From NCBI GenBank assembly GCA_024225275.1, contig JAAEMS010000333.1:1-64000 (forward strand): a stretch of 64,000 nucleotides of DNA, given 5' to 3'. A program made the position numbers and the translations under genes. Below, piece after piece: positions 26,383 through 37,035 of this stretch. Position 1 is the first letter of the stretch. Each line of letters opens with the position of its first letter. Under the pieces are notes generated by a model that made no database searches, had not been told where the DNA came from, and saw only the letters and a program-made list of their open reading frames with translations. Source of the stretch: Actinomycetes bacterium. Its GTDB lineage: Bacteria > Actinomycetota > Acidimicrobiia > Acidimicrobiales > JAAEMS01.

Positions 26383-27519
26383 TCAGCCCCCGATCTCCCA
26401 CCGGGCGCCGTAGGCATCCACCCCCAGCAGGCGGTGGCACCCATCCCCATCGGGGTCATCCACCCATAGTTCGGCCAGACCGGGGCTGAGCTCCGAGGGG
26501 GCCACGCTCACCGGAGTGCGATCGGCCCACGAGCTGAACACGAACACCGCGCCGGTGGCGGGCCTGAGGACCGCGGGTGTGGCCTTGCCGTCGCAGTCCC
26601 AATCGCCCACCACGATCTGGTCGCCGTCGGTCCCCACCTGCCAGCTCGCGGCCCCGCTGCTGACCAGGGTGCCGTCGACCGTGACCGACTCGAGGCATCC
26701 GTCGCCATCGATATCGGCCCCCGGCCCGTCGATGGCCGGGCACCGGTTGACCGCGGTCGGGGGTGGCGCCGGGCGCCCCGTGGTGTTGGTCGATGTCGTG
26801 GGAGGAGTGGCGACGGGCTCGGGCGGACTCCGTGTGAGGGTGACTGCGGCCAGAGCCGCGCCCACCACGACCACGACGGCCGCGGCGAGCCCGGGGGAGC
26901 CAGGTGGTGGCGCCCGGCGAGGTGACCGGTGGCCGCTTGACCGGCCGGTGGATTCGGTCAGGGTCACCAGCTCGGCGATGGTGTGGGGTCGGGGTTCGGC
27001 CACCGCCCGGAGTGCGGCAATCGCCTCGCGATCCACACGGCGAAACCCAACGCGGGGGAGTGCGGTCAGGAGTTCGTTGGCTAGTCGGGAGATGGCATCG
27101 GCATCGGCGTCAGCGCCCTCCTCGGTGAGGTCGAAGTCAGGGTCGAAGCCGGTGAGCACCGGCCGGCCTCCGGGCTCGATGGAAATCGAGGCGGGCTCGA
27201 TCCGCCCGTGCCCCACGCCCCGACGGTGGGCGGCCTGGACGATGCCGGCCACCGTCGCCAGGAGCTCCCGGGCCCGGGCCGGCTCGGCCACGGCCATGCT
27301 GGCGAGAGTGGTGGGACCCGACCAGCTGAGATCTACCACCGAGGGTTCACCGACATGGGTGGCCACTACCACTGGTACGGCCAGTCCGGCCAGCCGGTCG
27401 AGGCGTTCGACCAGGCGGGCCAGTTGGTCGCGGGAGGTGGGCCCGTGGCCGGTCCAGCGTTGGCGGGGCCCGTCGTCGGCCAGGACGACCTCGGCGTGCA
27501 GGCCTTCTCCTTCGAACAT
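26383..27519 (-). CDS. Membrane protein with pseudokinase-like N-terminus
   Basis: The 378-residue protein has a cytoplasmic region resembling a protein kinase that has lost catalysis. The catalytic-loop region reads HRRGVGHGRIEPASISI, where a kinase would have HRDxKxxN, and the DFG position reads TGFD. No VAIK lysine is seen. A membrane segment (LAAAVVVVVGAALAAVTL, near residue 225) is followed by a Pro/Thr linker and an extracellular domain with Asp-rich repeats (DIDGDGCLESVTVDG, VVGDWDCDGKATPAVL, DDPDGDGCHRLLG) resembling FG-GAP/VCBS calcium repeats. ATG 27519 is chosen over 27549. It is divergent from phoH. Confidence 0.65.
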   Translation of the reverse strand: MFEGEGLHAEVVLADDGPRQRWTGHGPTSRDQLARLVERLDRLAGLAVPVVVATHVGEPSVVDLSWSGPTTLASMAVAEPARARELLATVAGIVQAAHRRGVGHGRIEPASISIEPGGRPVLTGFDPDFDLTEEGADADADAISRLANELLTALPRVGFRRVDREAIAALRAVAEPRPHTIAELVTLTESTGRSSGHRSPRRAPPPGSPGLAAAVVVVVGAALAAVTLTRSPPEPVATPPTTSTNTTGRPAPPPTAVNRCPAIDGPGADIDGDGCLESVTVDGTLVSSGAASWQVGTDGDQIVVGDWDCDGKATPAVLRPATGAVFVFSSWADRTPVSVAPSELSPGLAELWVDDPDGDGCHRLLGVDAYGARWEIGG

Positions 27520-27603
27520 GCGAGTCAAACTACTACTAAATACGGCCAACTACACTTTCTCGACATTCTGGGAGACAGCACCCAGCCAGGGCCGGTACGC
27601 TCG

Positions 27604-28571
<968 letters not shown>

Positions 28572-28575
<4 letters not shown>

Positions 28576-29018
28576 CCGCCCGTGCCCGGGCGGAGGCGGT
28601 GATCATCGGCCGCGACGAACAGGACACCGAAGCCCTCGACCTCGACCGGTGGTCGGCACTGGCCAGGGACGTTCTCGCTGACGAGGGTTACGGGGGCGAG
28701 CTGGGCCTGACCTTCGTGGACGAGCAGGCCATGACCGCCCTCAACGCCGAACACATGGGCTACGACCAGCCCACCGACGTGCTGGCCTTCCCCCTTGACG
28801 ACGAGCCCGATGCCGAGCTGCTGGGCGACGTGGTCGTTTGCCCAGCCGTGGCCCGCCTCAATGCCGACGGGCGCGACGCTGAGCTCGACGACGAGCTGGC
28901 CCTGCTGGTCGTGCACGGTGTCCTCCACGTGGTGGGTCATGATCACGCCGAACCCGAGGAGAAACGGGTCATGCAGGAGCGCGAACGCCACCATCTCGGA
29001 CGATCCCACCTCCCATGA
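28572..29018 (+). CDS. ybeY: Endoribonuclease YbeY
   Basis: A metallo-endoribonuclease for 16S rRNA 3'-end maturation and ribosome quality control. The zinc motif HGVLHVVGHDH (H3xH5xH) is near residue 118, and TDVLAFPLDD is typical. It overlaps both neighbours by 4 nt. Confidence 0.95.
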
Positions 29019-30274
29019 GCACCACCCTGGCCGTCCTCGGGATACTCCTCGCCCTGGTCGTGGTCATCCTGGCCGCTCTGGCCGAGACCGGCCTCATCCG
29101 GCTGGGCCGGGCCCGGGCCGAGGCGGTCGACGACCCCGAGCGGGTCGCGGTGCTGACCCGGATGCTCGATGCCCGCGAGCGGCTCCTTCCCGTCATCGTG
29201 CTGGTGGGTGCGGTTGCCCAGGTCGTGCTCGTGGGTCTGCCGGCCGTGTACGCCGACCGACGCTGGGGCACCGGCGGCCTCGTGATCGCCATGGCCATCG
29301 AAGTGCTCGTCATCTCGGTGGCGGTTGCCCTACCTCGGGGCTGGGCCTTCGCCCGACCGGAGCGGGCCGTGGAGCGTTCGGCCCCCTTGGCCGCGGCCAT
29401 CACTCGTGTCGCCCCGTTGCGCTGGGCGGCGGCCGCCCTCGACGGGCTCACCGGCCGACTGTTCTCGGGATCCGAACCCACCATCGCGGTGGTGTCCGAA
29501 GAGGAGCTGCTGGCCCTGGCCGGCCAGGCCGCCGCCCAGGAGGTCATCGAGGCCGAGGAGCGTGAGCTCATCGAATCGGTCTTCGACTTCGGCGACACAA
29601 CGGTCCGCGAGGTCATGGTTCCCCGCCCTGACATGGTCACCATCAACACCTCGTTCCGTGTCAGCGACGCCATGGAGGTCGCCGTCCTCAACGGATTCAG
29701 CCGCCTGCCGGTGGCGGGTGAGGGCGTCGATGACCTCCGGGGAGTGGTGTTCGCCAAGGACCTGATGCGAGCCGAGCTAGACGACGGCGGTGACACCCTG
29801 GTACTCGACCTCCTCCGGCCGGCCCACTTCGTACCCGAGACCAAGCGCATAGCCGAGCTACTACCCGAGATGCAGGCCCAGACCTTCCACCTGGCCCTGG
29901 TCATCGACGAGTATGGCGGTACGGCCGGACTCGTGACCCTCGAGGACATCATCGAGGAGCTGGTTGGGGAGATCGTCGACGAGTTCGACGTCGAGGAGCC
30001 CTTGGCCCAGCGGCTGGCTGGCGGCGATCTTCGGGTCAACGCCCGCATCCCCGTCGACGAGGTCAACGACCTGCTCGCCACCAACCTCCCCAGCGGCGAC
30101 TGGAACACCGTGGGCGGGCTGATCGTCACCGAGCTCGGGCATGTGCCGGTGGTGGGTGAAACGGTTGAGGTCGCCGGCTACCACCTCACCGTCGAACGGG
30201 TCCAGGGGCGCCGCATCGCCCGGGTCCGGATCACGGCCGTTCCGGTGGTCGACGAGACCGGAAGCTCACGATGA
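29015..30274 (+). CDS. CNNM/CorC (HlyC) family membrane protein
   Basis: The 419-residue protein has an N-terminal CNNM domain with hydrophobic segments (residues 4-24, about 55-75 and 90-110), two CBS domains (VREVMVPRPDMVTI and LVIDEYGGTAGLVTLEDI) and a C-terminal CorC/HlyC domain (RVNARIPVDEVNDLL). Members are linked to Mg/Co export or ion homeostasis. It is coupled to ybeY and era by 4-nt overlaps. Confidence 0.9.
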   Translation: MSTTLAVLGILLALVVVILAALAETGLIRLGRARAEAVDDPERVAVLTRMLDARERLLPVIVLVGAVAQVVLVGLPAVYADRRWGTGGLVIAMAIEVLVISVAVALPRGWAFARPERAVERSAPLAAAITRVAPLRWAAAALDGLTGRLFSGSEPTIAVVSEEELLALAGQAAAQEVIEAEERELIESVFDFGDTTVREVMVPRPDMVTINTSFRVSDAMEVAVLNGFSRLPVAGEGVDDLRGVVFAKDLMRAELDDGGDTLVLDLLRPAHFVPETKRIAELLPEMQAQTFHLALVIDEYGGTAGLVTLEDIIEELVGEIVDEFDVEEPLAQRLAGGDLRVNARIPVDEVNDLLATNLPSGDWNTVGGLIVTELGHVPVVGETVEVAGYHLTVERVQGRRIARVRITAVPVVDETGSSR

Positions 30275-31107
30275 AGAGCGGTTTCGTCACCCTCGTCGGC
30301 CGTCCCAATGTGGGCAAGTCCACCCTCCTCAACCAGATCCTGGGCACCAAGGTGACGATTGTCTCCGACAAGCCCCAGACCACCCGCACCCAGGTGCGCG
30401 GCATCCTCGAAGGCCCAGGCGTCCAGATCGTGTTCGTCGACACCCCCGGCATCCACAAGCCCCGCAGCGCCCTGGGCACCCGGTTGAACCAGACCGCCGG
30501 CGCGAGTCTGTCCGGCGTGGACGTGGTGGTCTTCCTGGTCGACGGTGAGTCGGGCATCGGTCGGGGAGACGACTTCGTGGCGGCCAAGTTGCCCCCCAAC
30601 TCACTCCTGGTGGTCAACAAGATCGACCAGATGGGCAAGGACGCGGTGTTCGGTCAGTTGGCCCGGGCCAGCGAATGGGGCTTCGACGAGTACTTCCCGG
30701 TCTCAGCGGTCACCGGCGAGGGTGTCGACGCGCTGGTGGCCGCAATCGCCAACCGCCTCCCCGAGGGGCCCCGCTGGTACCCCGAGGGCACGGTCACCGA
30801 CATCCCCGAGGCCTTCTGGGTGGCCGAGTTGGTGCGCGAGCAGCTCCTGGCCGTCACCCGCGACGAACTACCCCACTCCATCGCCGTACAGGTCACCGAG
30901 TGGGAGTGGCCCCGTGTGCGCTGCGAGATCCTCGTCGAGCGTGAGTCACAGAAGGGCATGGTCATCGGCAAGGGCGGGTCGGTGCTCAAAGAGGTTGGTA
31001 TCCGAGTACGTGAGCAACTCCCCGAGGGCGCCTTCGTGGAACTGTTCGTCAAGGTCGAGAAGAACTGGCAACGCAAACCCGAACGAATAGAGCGCCTCGG
31101 GTACTGA
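30271..31107 (+). CDS. era: GTPase Era
   Basis: An essential GTPase for 16S rRNA processing and 30S assembly. G1 is GRPNVGKST, G3 DTPGIHKP, G4 NKID, and the C-terminal KH domain has VIGKGGSVLKEVG. It has 278 residues, slightly short of the usual ~300. It closes the phoH-ybeY-corC-era operon. Confidence 0.96.
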   Translation: MKSGFVTLVGRPNVGKSTLLNQILGTKVTIVSDKPQTTRTQVRGILEGPGVQIVFVDTPGIHKPRSALGTRLNQTAGASLSGVDVVVFLVDGESGIGRGDDFVAAKLPPNSLLVVNKIDQMGKDAVFGQLARASEWGFDEYFPVSAVTGEGVDALVAAIANRLPEGPRWYPEGTVTDIPEAFWVAELVREQLLAVTRDELPHSIAVQVTEWEWPRVRCEILVERESQKGMVIGKGGSVLKEVGIRVREQLPEGAFVELFVKVEKNWQRKPERIERLGY

Positions 31108-31185
31108 GCTTGATCCCGCCAGCTCGCGCCTGACCTCCAGAGGGCAACGATTCGGGTGGTGGCTCCCCTGCGCATCTGGCGCGGG

Positions 31186-33063
31186 CTAGGCGTCCGATGC
31201 CGCCAGCTTCTTGAGGCGTTCCAGGACTTCGTCGCGGTGGCGGGTGCGTCGCATGGGGGGTAGGGCCCGCACCAGCTCCCAGCGATAGGCCTTGCGGGTA
31301 GCAAGACGGGGGTCCAGCACGGCCACCACGCCCTCGTCAGTGGAGGTCCGGATCAGCCGGCCCGCCCCCTGGGCGAGCATGGTTGCGGCCCGGGGCAGGT
31401 CGACGGCCCGGAAGCCATTGGCCCGGGCGTGTTCGCGGCGGGCCTGGAGGAGCGGATCGTCGGGCCGCGGGAACGGGATGCGATCAATGGTCACCAACGA
31501 GAGGGTCTGGCCCGGGATGTCGACGCCCTGCCAGAAGCCCATGGTGGCCAAAAGGACTGTGTGAGGGTCGGCGCTGAACGCCTGGATGAGGGCCGCCTTG
31601 GGAAGATCACGCTGGGTCAGCACCGGCCACGGGAGGCGGGGCCGGAGGTGGTCGGCGGCTTCGTCCATGGCCCGGAAACTGGTGAAGAGGCCCAGAGTCC
31701 GACCTTCAGCGGCCAGAATCAAGCGCTCGAGCTCGGTACGTACCGCCTCACCGTGGGCATCGTTGGTGGGGTCGGGTAGATCGACGGGGCAGTAGAGGAG
31801 GGCCCGGTTCTCATAGTCGAACGGGCTGCCGACCCTGAGCTCCTCGGCCTCTTCGTCGGTGAGACCCAGTCGTCCTCCGAGCCCGTGGGGGATGGTGGCC
31901 GAGGTCAGCACCACGGTTGCCTGGGGCCAGAGGCGGGACTCCAGGAGATCGGCGACCTCGAGGGGTGCCGAGCGAAGGCTGGGGCGATGGTCAGGGCCCT
32001 CGATCCACAGAACGTCGTGGTCGGAGGGTTGCTGGAGGCGGTCGACATCGTCCACCAGTCCGGTGGCTGCCTGCTGGGCCCGTTCCTTGCGGGCCTCGAC
32101 GTCGCTGACCTTGCTGTCGATGCCGCGGAGGGCCTCGAGCGACCGGTTCACACGATCACGTAAGGCCTGTAGAGCGATACCGAGCTCGCCGTCGAGGCGC
32201 CGGATCCGTCGACCCACCTCTGGGGCCAACACGACCTCGAGCCCATCGGCGGTGGCGTCCAGCTCGGCCCGCAGAGAGTCGTCGGCGATGATCGAGGTGA
32301 GAGATCGGGCCAGGGCGCGGATTCGCCCCGCCCCGAGCTCGATGCCGGTGGTGGCTGACAGGATGTCCTCGAACTGGTGGGCCTCGTCGACGATCAGGAC
32401 TTCGTGCTCGGGCAGGATGGCGCCCCCGCTGGCCAGGTGAAGGCCGTACAGGTGGGTGTTGACCACCACGACATCGGCTCCGGCCGCCTGGGCCCGGGCC
32501 GCTTCGGCGAAACACCGTTCACCGGCCGGGCACTTCGTGCGCCCCGGGCACTCCCGGGGACCCACACTCACCGCCGACCAGGTGGCCACGTCGGGCTCGA
32601 ACGGCAGCTCGGCCCGATCGCCGGAGACGGTGTCTTCGCTCCACCCGATGATCTCGTCGAGCCGGTCGGTAGAGACGCTCTCGAGCCCATCGAGTCCGAG
32701 CTGGTGGTCTCCATCCAGCTCGTCGAGTTTCTGGCGGCAGACATAGTTGGCACGGCCCTTGAGCAGGGCCCAGGTGAACTCGACTCCCCCATGCTTCTGG
32801 AGAAAGGGCAGATCCTTGCCCGCCAGCTGGTCCTGAAGGGCCTTGGTGGCGGTGGCGACGACGGTGGGCTTCGCGGCCAACAGGGCCGGAACGAGGTAGG
32901 CCAACGACTTGCCGGTCCCGGTGCCAGCCTCGACGATGACGTGGCGCTCAGACGCAAGACCCTGGGCCACCGCGTCGGCCATGTTCTCCTGCTCGACCCG
33001 CCGTTCACCACCGCCCGGAAGGGCGCCGGTGAGCCTCCGCAGGGCTTCGATCGCCTCGGACAT
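31186..33063 (-). CDS. dinG: DinG-like Fe-S superfamily 2 DNA helicase
   Basis: An XPD/DinG-type 5'-3' helicase of 625 residues. Walker A is EAGTGTGKSLAYL, motif II is VDEAH, and the C-terminal motif VI is QGAGRLIR. Four cysteines fit an Fe-S cluster: one in NYVCRQKL and three in RECPGRTKCPAGERC. These proteins process R-loops, D-loops and damaged DNA. TAGGGT is 6 nt before the ATG. It is divergent from the Thr-rich membrane protein. Confidence 0.92.
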   Translation of the reverse strand: MSEAIEALRRLTGALPGGGERRVEQENMADAVAQGLASERHVIVEAGTGTGKSLAYLVPALLAAKPTVVATATKALQDQLAGKDLPFLQKHGGVEFTWALLKGRANYVCRQKLDELDGDHQLGLDGLESVSTDRLDEIIGWSEDTVSGDRAELPFEPDVATWSAVSVGPRECPGRTKCPAGERCFAEAARAQAAGADVVVVNTHLYGLHLASGGAILPEHEVLIVDEAHQFEDILSATTGIELGAGRIRALARSLTSIIADDSLRAELDATADGLEVVLAPEVGRRIRRLDGELGIALQALRDRVNRSLEALRGIDSKVSDVEARKERAQQAATGLVDDVDRLQQPSDHDVLWIEGPDHRPSLRSAPLEVADLLESRLWPQATVVLTSATIPHGLGGRLGLTDEEAEELRVGSPFDYENRALLYCPVDLPDPTNDAHGEAVRTELERLILAAEGRTLGLFTSFRAMDEAADHLRPRLPWPVLTQRDLPKAALIQAFSADPHTVLLATMGFWQGVDIPGQTLSLVTIDRIPFPRPDDPLLQARREHARANGFRAVDLPRAATMLAQGAGRLIRTSTDEGVVAVLDPRLATRKAYRWELVRALPPMRRTRHRDEVLERLKKLAASDA

Positions 33064-33184
33064 CGGGGCACCCTAACCGGCCGCGATGGCCAAACGATGG
33101 TGCCGTCCGGTAGCCTTGGGTTGGTCCTGGGCTGAGGGCCGAGGCGGAGCACGGGAGCCGGCGCGGGTCCCGCAAGTCACAGGG

Positions 33185-34291
33185 ATGCAAATGGACGGCG
33201 ACACAACAGACAACAATTCTGAGAAGCCGGACGGGGACATCCTTCCTCCTTCGCCGCGCCCCCAGATTCCACCAAGCATCAATCTGAACATTCCGGCCCC
33301 GGCCCCGGCGTCCAGTCCGTCGGTTCCACTCAGGGTGGAACTGCCCGCCCTCAAGCCCAAGGACGGTTCCTCTCCAGGGTCGGCTCGACCCGAGAGTGCC
33401 GTCTGGCCGGAGGCTCACGGGCCCGCGACAGACGAGGGCCTGGTCAAGTTGCGGCTCTCCACTGCCGAGGGCCCCCCGGTGCAGTTCGTTCCTGCCGCGC
33501 TGGCCGAGCCCCTGTGGCGCCGCCATGGGGTCGACATCATCACCGGAGTCGGTGTGGCCGCCGGCATCATCGTTGCCCTGTTCATCGGTTTCAGTGGAAA
33601 CGGCGAGGGGGCAGCCGAGGCTTCCTCCAACGTCCTGGCCCAGGCGCCCTCGTCCTCGATCGGCGTCGATCCCACCGTGGCGGGAACCAGGGTCGAGCAG
33701 GAATCCTCCAGCGTTCTGGCCGAATCCACGATCGCGGCGGATTCGACGTCGTCGAGCAGCTCCTCGAGCTCGTCGAGCAGTTCCTCGAGCTCCACGGTTG
33801 GGGGGGCGGCCGCCTCCGCTCCCCAACCCCCGCCCCTGGTCACGGCCCGCCCCACCACCAGTGCACCGGCCTTGATCACCACCACCAGCCGGGTGCCCAC
33901 CTCCACCACCGCGCCCAGCGCCAGCTCGTCCACCACGTCCACGAGCGTCAGGCGGACCACAACCACCATTGGGCGCATCACCACCACGACCCAGCGGGCT
34001 ACCACCACCGTCCCGACTACGACGACGGCGCCTACGACTACGACGACTGCGCCTACGACGACTGCATCTACGACTACGACGACTGCGCCTACGACGACTA
34101 CGACGACTGCGCCTACGACGACTACGACGACTGCGCCTACGACGACTACGACTACGACTGCGCCTACGACGACTACGACTACGACTGCGCCTACGACTAC
34201 GACGACGGCTGCGCCTACCACGACGACTGCGCCTGCGCCTACCACGACGACTGCGCCTGCACCTACGACGACTACTGGCGGATTGGGCTGA
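33185..34291 (+). CDS. Single-pass membrane protein with long Ser/Thr-rich extracellular tail
   Basis: The protein (about 368 residues from ATG 33185) has a Pro-rich cytoplasmic part, one membrane helix (IITGVGVAAGIIVALFIGF, near residue 120), a run of about 15 serines, and then a C-terminal Pro-Thr tail of over 100 residues. No enzymatic domain is recognised. It could be a glycosylated wall-spanning stalk. The opposite strand also has a long open frame, but it is a Val-rich shadow of the Thr codons. Confidence 0.6.
   Translation: MQMDGDTTDNNSEKPDGDILPPSPRPQIPPSINLNIPAPAPASSPSVPLRVELPALKPKDGSSPGSARPESAVWPEAHGPATDEGLVKLRLSTAEGPPVQFVPAALAEPLWRRHGVDIITGVGVAAGIIVALFIGFSGNGEGAAEASSNVLAQAPSSSIGVDPTVAGTRVEQESSSVLAESTIAADSTSSSSSSSSSSSSSSSTVGGAAASAPQPPPLVTARPTTSAPALITTTSRVPTSTTAPSASSSTTSTSVRRTTTTIGRITTTTQRATTTVPTTTTAPTTTTTAPTTTASTTTTTAPTTTTTTAPTTTTTTAPTTTTTTTAPTTTTTTTAPTTTTTAAPTTTTAPAPTTTTAPAPTTTTGGLG
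34015..34272. repeat. Thr-Pro codon repeat array
   Basis: Units such as ACGACTACGACGACTGCGCCT repeat with small variations and encode the Pro-Thr tail. Copy number may vary between strains, and short-read assembly may be wrong here. Confidence 0.85.
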
Positions 34292-34341
34292 ATCATCGTC
34301 TGATCCCGCTCGCCGCCGGGCCGACCCGATAGGTTCGGAAC

Positions 34342-35061
34342 GTGAGTTTTTCTGGCCTCGACCCCGACCGGATTCCCTGCCATGTCGCATGCGTCATGGA
34401 CGGCAACGGACGGTGGGCAGAGCAGCGTGGTCTCAAGCGCACCGACGGCCACGCGGCCGGTGAAGAAGCGCTCTTCGACACCGCCGAGGGGGCCCTCGAA
34501 CTGGGCATCCAGTGGCTGACCGTTTATGCCTTTTCCACCGAGAACTGGCGACGCCCGGCCGACGAGGTCAAGTTTCTCATGTGGTTCAACCAGTCCTTGC
34601 TCGAGCGGCGTCGCGATGAGCTCAACGACATGGGAGTCAGGATCCGGTTCATCGGTCGTCGTGACTGGCGGGTCCCGAAGCGGCTGCTGCGGTGCATGGA
34701 CGAGTCGGTCGAGCTGACCCGCGACAACAAGCGCATGACCCTGACCATCGCCTTCAACTACGGAGGTAGGGCAGAGATCGTCGATGCGGTGAAGGCCCTG
34801 GTGGCCGACGGGGTGGCCCCCAACAAGGTCACCGAGAAGGCCATCGCCCGTCGCCTGTACGACCCCGACATGCCCGAACCCGATCTCATGGTCCGCACCT
34901 CGGGTGAGTTCCGTACCAGCAACTTCCTGCTGTGGGAGATGGCCTACAGCGAGCTGGTCTTCAGCGACACCCTGTGGCCCGATTTTCGTCGCCAGCATCT
35001 GCGCGACGCAGTCATCGAGTTCCAGAACCGGACCCGCCGGTTCGGTGGCCTGAGCTCCTGA
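34342..35061 (+). CDS. uppS: Isoprenyl transferase (undecaprenyl diphosphate synthase type)
   Basis: A cis-prenyltransferase making the lipid carrier for cell-wall synthesis. VMDGNGRWAEQRG carries the catalytic Asp; AFSTENWRRP and RTSGEFRTSNFLLWE are family motifs (the usual RTSGEQRLSNF is slightly changed). The GTG start is 6 nt after TAGGTT, in the same arrangement as holA. It is followed by recO. Confidence 0.94.
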   Translation: MSFSGLDPDRIPCHVACVMDGNGRWAEQRGLKRTDGHAAGEEALFDTAEGALELGIQWLTVYAFSTENWRRPADEVKFLMWFNQSLLERRRDELNDMGVRIRFIGRRDWRVPKRLLRCMDESVELTRDNKRMTLTIAFNYGGRAEIVDAVKALVADGVAPNKVTEKAIARRLYDPDMPEPDLMVRTSGEFRTSNFLLWEMAYSELVFSDTLWPDFRRQHLRDAVIEFQNRTRRFGGLSS

Positions 35062-35074
35062 GGGTGGTCGGCTG

Positions 35075-35785
35075 ATGGCGATCTACCGCGACCAGGCGAT
35101 CGTTCTCCGCACCTACAAGCTGGGCGAGGCCGACCGGATCGTCGTGCTGATGACCCGGGGCCACGGCAAGGTCCGGGCGGTGGCCAAGGGGGTTCGCAAG
35201 ACTCGCAGCAAGTTCGGAGCGCGCCTCGAGCCCACCAGTTCGGTGCACCTTCAGTTGTACGAGGGGCGCGAGCTCGACATCGTCACCCAGGCCGAGACGG
35301 CCGAGCGGTTCGCCCACCTACGAGATGACCTCGACCGGTTGTCGCGGGCCGTGGCCTTGCTCGAGGCGGTTGATCACCTGGCCCTCGAACGCGAGCCCGA
35401 TCATCGCCTCCACGACATGTTGGCCGGAGCGCTGAGGGCTCTCGACCAACGTGACAGTGGGCTGATCGTGGCTGCCTTCTACTGGAAGCTGCTGGCTCAC
35501 ACCGGTCTCGAGCCCATGCTCGATGAGTGCGTGGGCTGTGGGTCCACCGTCGACCTGGTGGCCTTCGACGTGACCGACGGAGGCGTACGCTGCCGTTCGT
35601 GTCGTCGGGGCACCCCGGTGTCGGGCGAGGCCCTCGATCTGCTGGGTCGGATACTGGGCGGTCAGCTGGGGGCGGCCCTCAACGAGAAGACGTCACCGGC
35701 CACCGGCGAGGTCGAGGGCCTGGCGGTGCGGTCGCTCGAACAGCACGTCGAGCGGCGCATCCGGTCCATGTCCCTGATCAGCTGA
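35075..35785 (+). CDS. recO: DNA repair protein RecO
   Basis: A recombination mediator of the RecFOR pathway that loads RecA on gapped DNA. The N-terminal OB fold (AIVLRTYKLGEADRIVVLMT) and a four-Cys zinc site (CVGCGS and CRSCRRG) are visible. It has 236 residues. It overlaps the 3' end of the convergent RDD gene by 8 nt. Confidence 0.94.
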   Translation: MAIYRDQAIVLRTYKLGEADRIVVLMTRGHGKVRAVAKGVRKTRSKFGARLEPTSSVHLQLYEGRELDIVTQAETAERFAHLRDDLDRLSRAVALLEAVDHLALEREPDHRLHDMLAGALRALDQRDSGLIVAAFYWKLLAHTGLEPMLDECVGCGSTVDLVAFDVTDGGVRCRSCRRGTPVSGEALDLLGRILGGQLGAALNEKTSPATGEVEGLAVRSLEQHVERRIRSMSLIS

Positions 35786-36971
35786 TCGGATGCCAGTCGC
35801 CGGTGGCCACGTCGTGCTGGAGCCATTGGCCCCGCACCGGCTCCCAGCAGATGTAGGTGTTGCGCGCCGCGTCCCACTGGGGCTCATAGGTAGGGGTGGG
35901 GGCCACTGCCGCCTGCTCGGGCTCGGCGGTCGCGGCGACGGGGTCGGCTTCAATCCGGTCCTCTGGCTCTTGACCGACCACCGAGATGGCCCCTCGTCGG
36001 GAGGGCGGTGTTTCGCGCTCGGGCGTTTCGTCTTCGGGCTCGGGTGCTGGTCGCGAACCGGGCTCGGGTTCGAAGGCGGCGTGGGAGTTGGTTTCCTCGT
36101 CGAAGGTGTCGCCGGCCAGCAGGCTGAGCGGCTTGGTGGCTTCGGTCGCGTTCGCCGGCTCGCTCTGGGCGGGTGGTGCCGTCTCGACCGTCGGTTGGGG
36201 TGCGACGGCTGGCTCGGGGGCCGGCTCGGAAGCCTTGGCGCGTTGGAGAGTATGGGTAGGTTCGACCACCCGGGGACTGGCTGCGGCCACGATCTCGGGC
36301 ACCAGGTCAGCCGGGACCACCCAGGTTCCGGCGACGAGGTCGCCCACCCGGCGGTATCCGGAGTTGGTCATGGCCGCGATGATTCCGGTTACAGGAACGA
36401 TCCAGCCCACGACCAATGCGGGTAGTGAGTCGACGATCCACAACAGTGAGCGGGTGAGGGCCCGGCCTGTACCACAAGTATTGCCCTCGCGGTCGACGAC
36501 TCGGAGCCCGGCGAACATCTTGCCGGGCGTGGAGCCGGTGTGACCCTGGAGCACGACCATGGCCAGAATCCAGAAGATGAAGGCAGCCACGGCCATGATC
36601 ACGAGGTCGGTGGCGCTGAACACGACGGCGCGGCTGCCCAGGGAGAGGCACTGGGCCACGTCGCTACGTTCGACGATCAGGTCGCAGTACGCCGATCCGC
36701 TGGTGATTTGGCCCTTGGTCGTGGTCGAGGCGTCGCCGCTCTGGCCGATAGCGGCGGCGACACCGAACACGATCATCAGGGCGATGAGCACGTCGGCGAC
36801 ATGGGCGAAGGCCCGTCTGCCCAGGGTCCCTTCGGTGAAGGAACCGGGATCACTGGTGGTGGGGGTGGCGAGGTCGCTGAGCAGCCGAGGGGGGGACGAC
36901 GGCGCGGCGTCGTCGAGCGTCGTGTCGGTGTCGGCGGAGCCGGCGCCCTGGCTTCCGAGTGTGGCGGTCAC
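35778..36971 (-). CDS. RDD-family membrane protein with acidic Pro-rich tail
   Basis: The N-terminal half is an RDD domain with hydrophobic segments (FAHVADVLIALMIVFGVAA, DLVIMAVAAFIFWILAMVVL, LVVGWIVPVTGIIAAM) and the pattern TGSTPGKMFAGLRVVD. A ~150-residue Pro/Glu-rich linker follows, ending in a small aromatic motif (WDAARNTYICWEPVRGQW and HDVATGDWHPIS) like the DUF2510-type repeats of actinobacteria. Function unknown. It is divergent from glyQS. Confidence 0.75.
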   Translation of the reverse strand: MTATLGSQGAGSADTDTTLDDAAPSSPPRLLSDLATPTTSDPGSFTEGTLGRRAFAHVADVLIALMIVFGVAAAIGQSGDASTTTKGQITSGSAYCDLIVERSDVAQCLSLGSRAVVFSATDLVIMAVAAFIFWILAMVVLQGHTGSTPGKMFAGLRVVDREGNTCGTGRALTRSLLWIVDSLPALVVGWIVPVTGIIAAMTNSGYRRVGDLVAGTWVVPADLVPEIVAAASPRVVEPTHTLQRAKASEPAPEPAVAPQPTVETAPPAQSEPANATEATKPLSLLAGDTFDEETNSHAAFEPEPGSRPAPEPEDETPERETPPSRRGAISVVGQEPEDRIEADPVAATAEPEQAAVAPTPTYEPQWDAARNTYICWEPVRGQWLQHDVATGDWHPIS

Positions 36972-37035
36972 AGTACTCAGTGTGGCCGATGGAACAGGGC
37001 CGTGTCATGCCGACCGTGCTTGTACGCTCAGCCCC

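Noticed and set aside
34015-34272. CRISPR-like array
   Set aside because: The units are contiguous Thr-Pro codons without spacers and are inside a coding frame.
33415-34998. 527-codon minus-strand frame opposite the Thr-rich protein and uppS
   Set aside because: Its Val-Val repeats are the reverse reading of Thr codons, and it runs across uppS, a certain gene.
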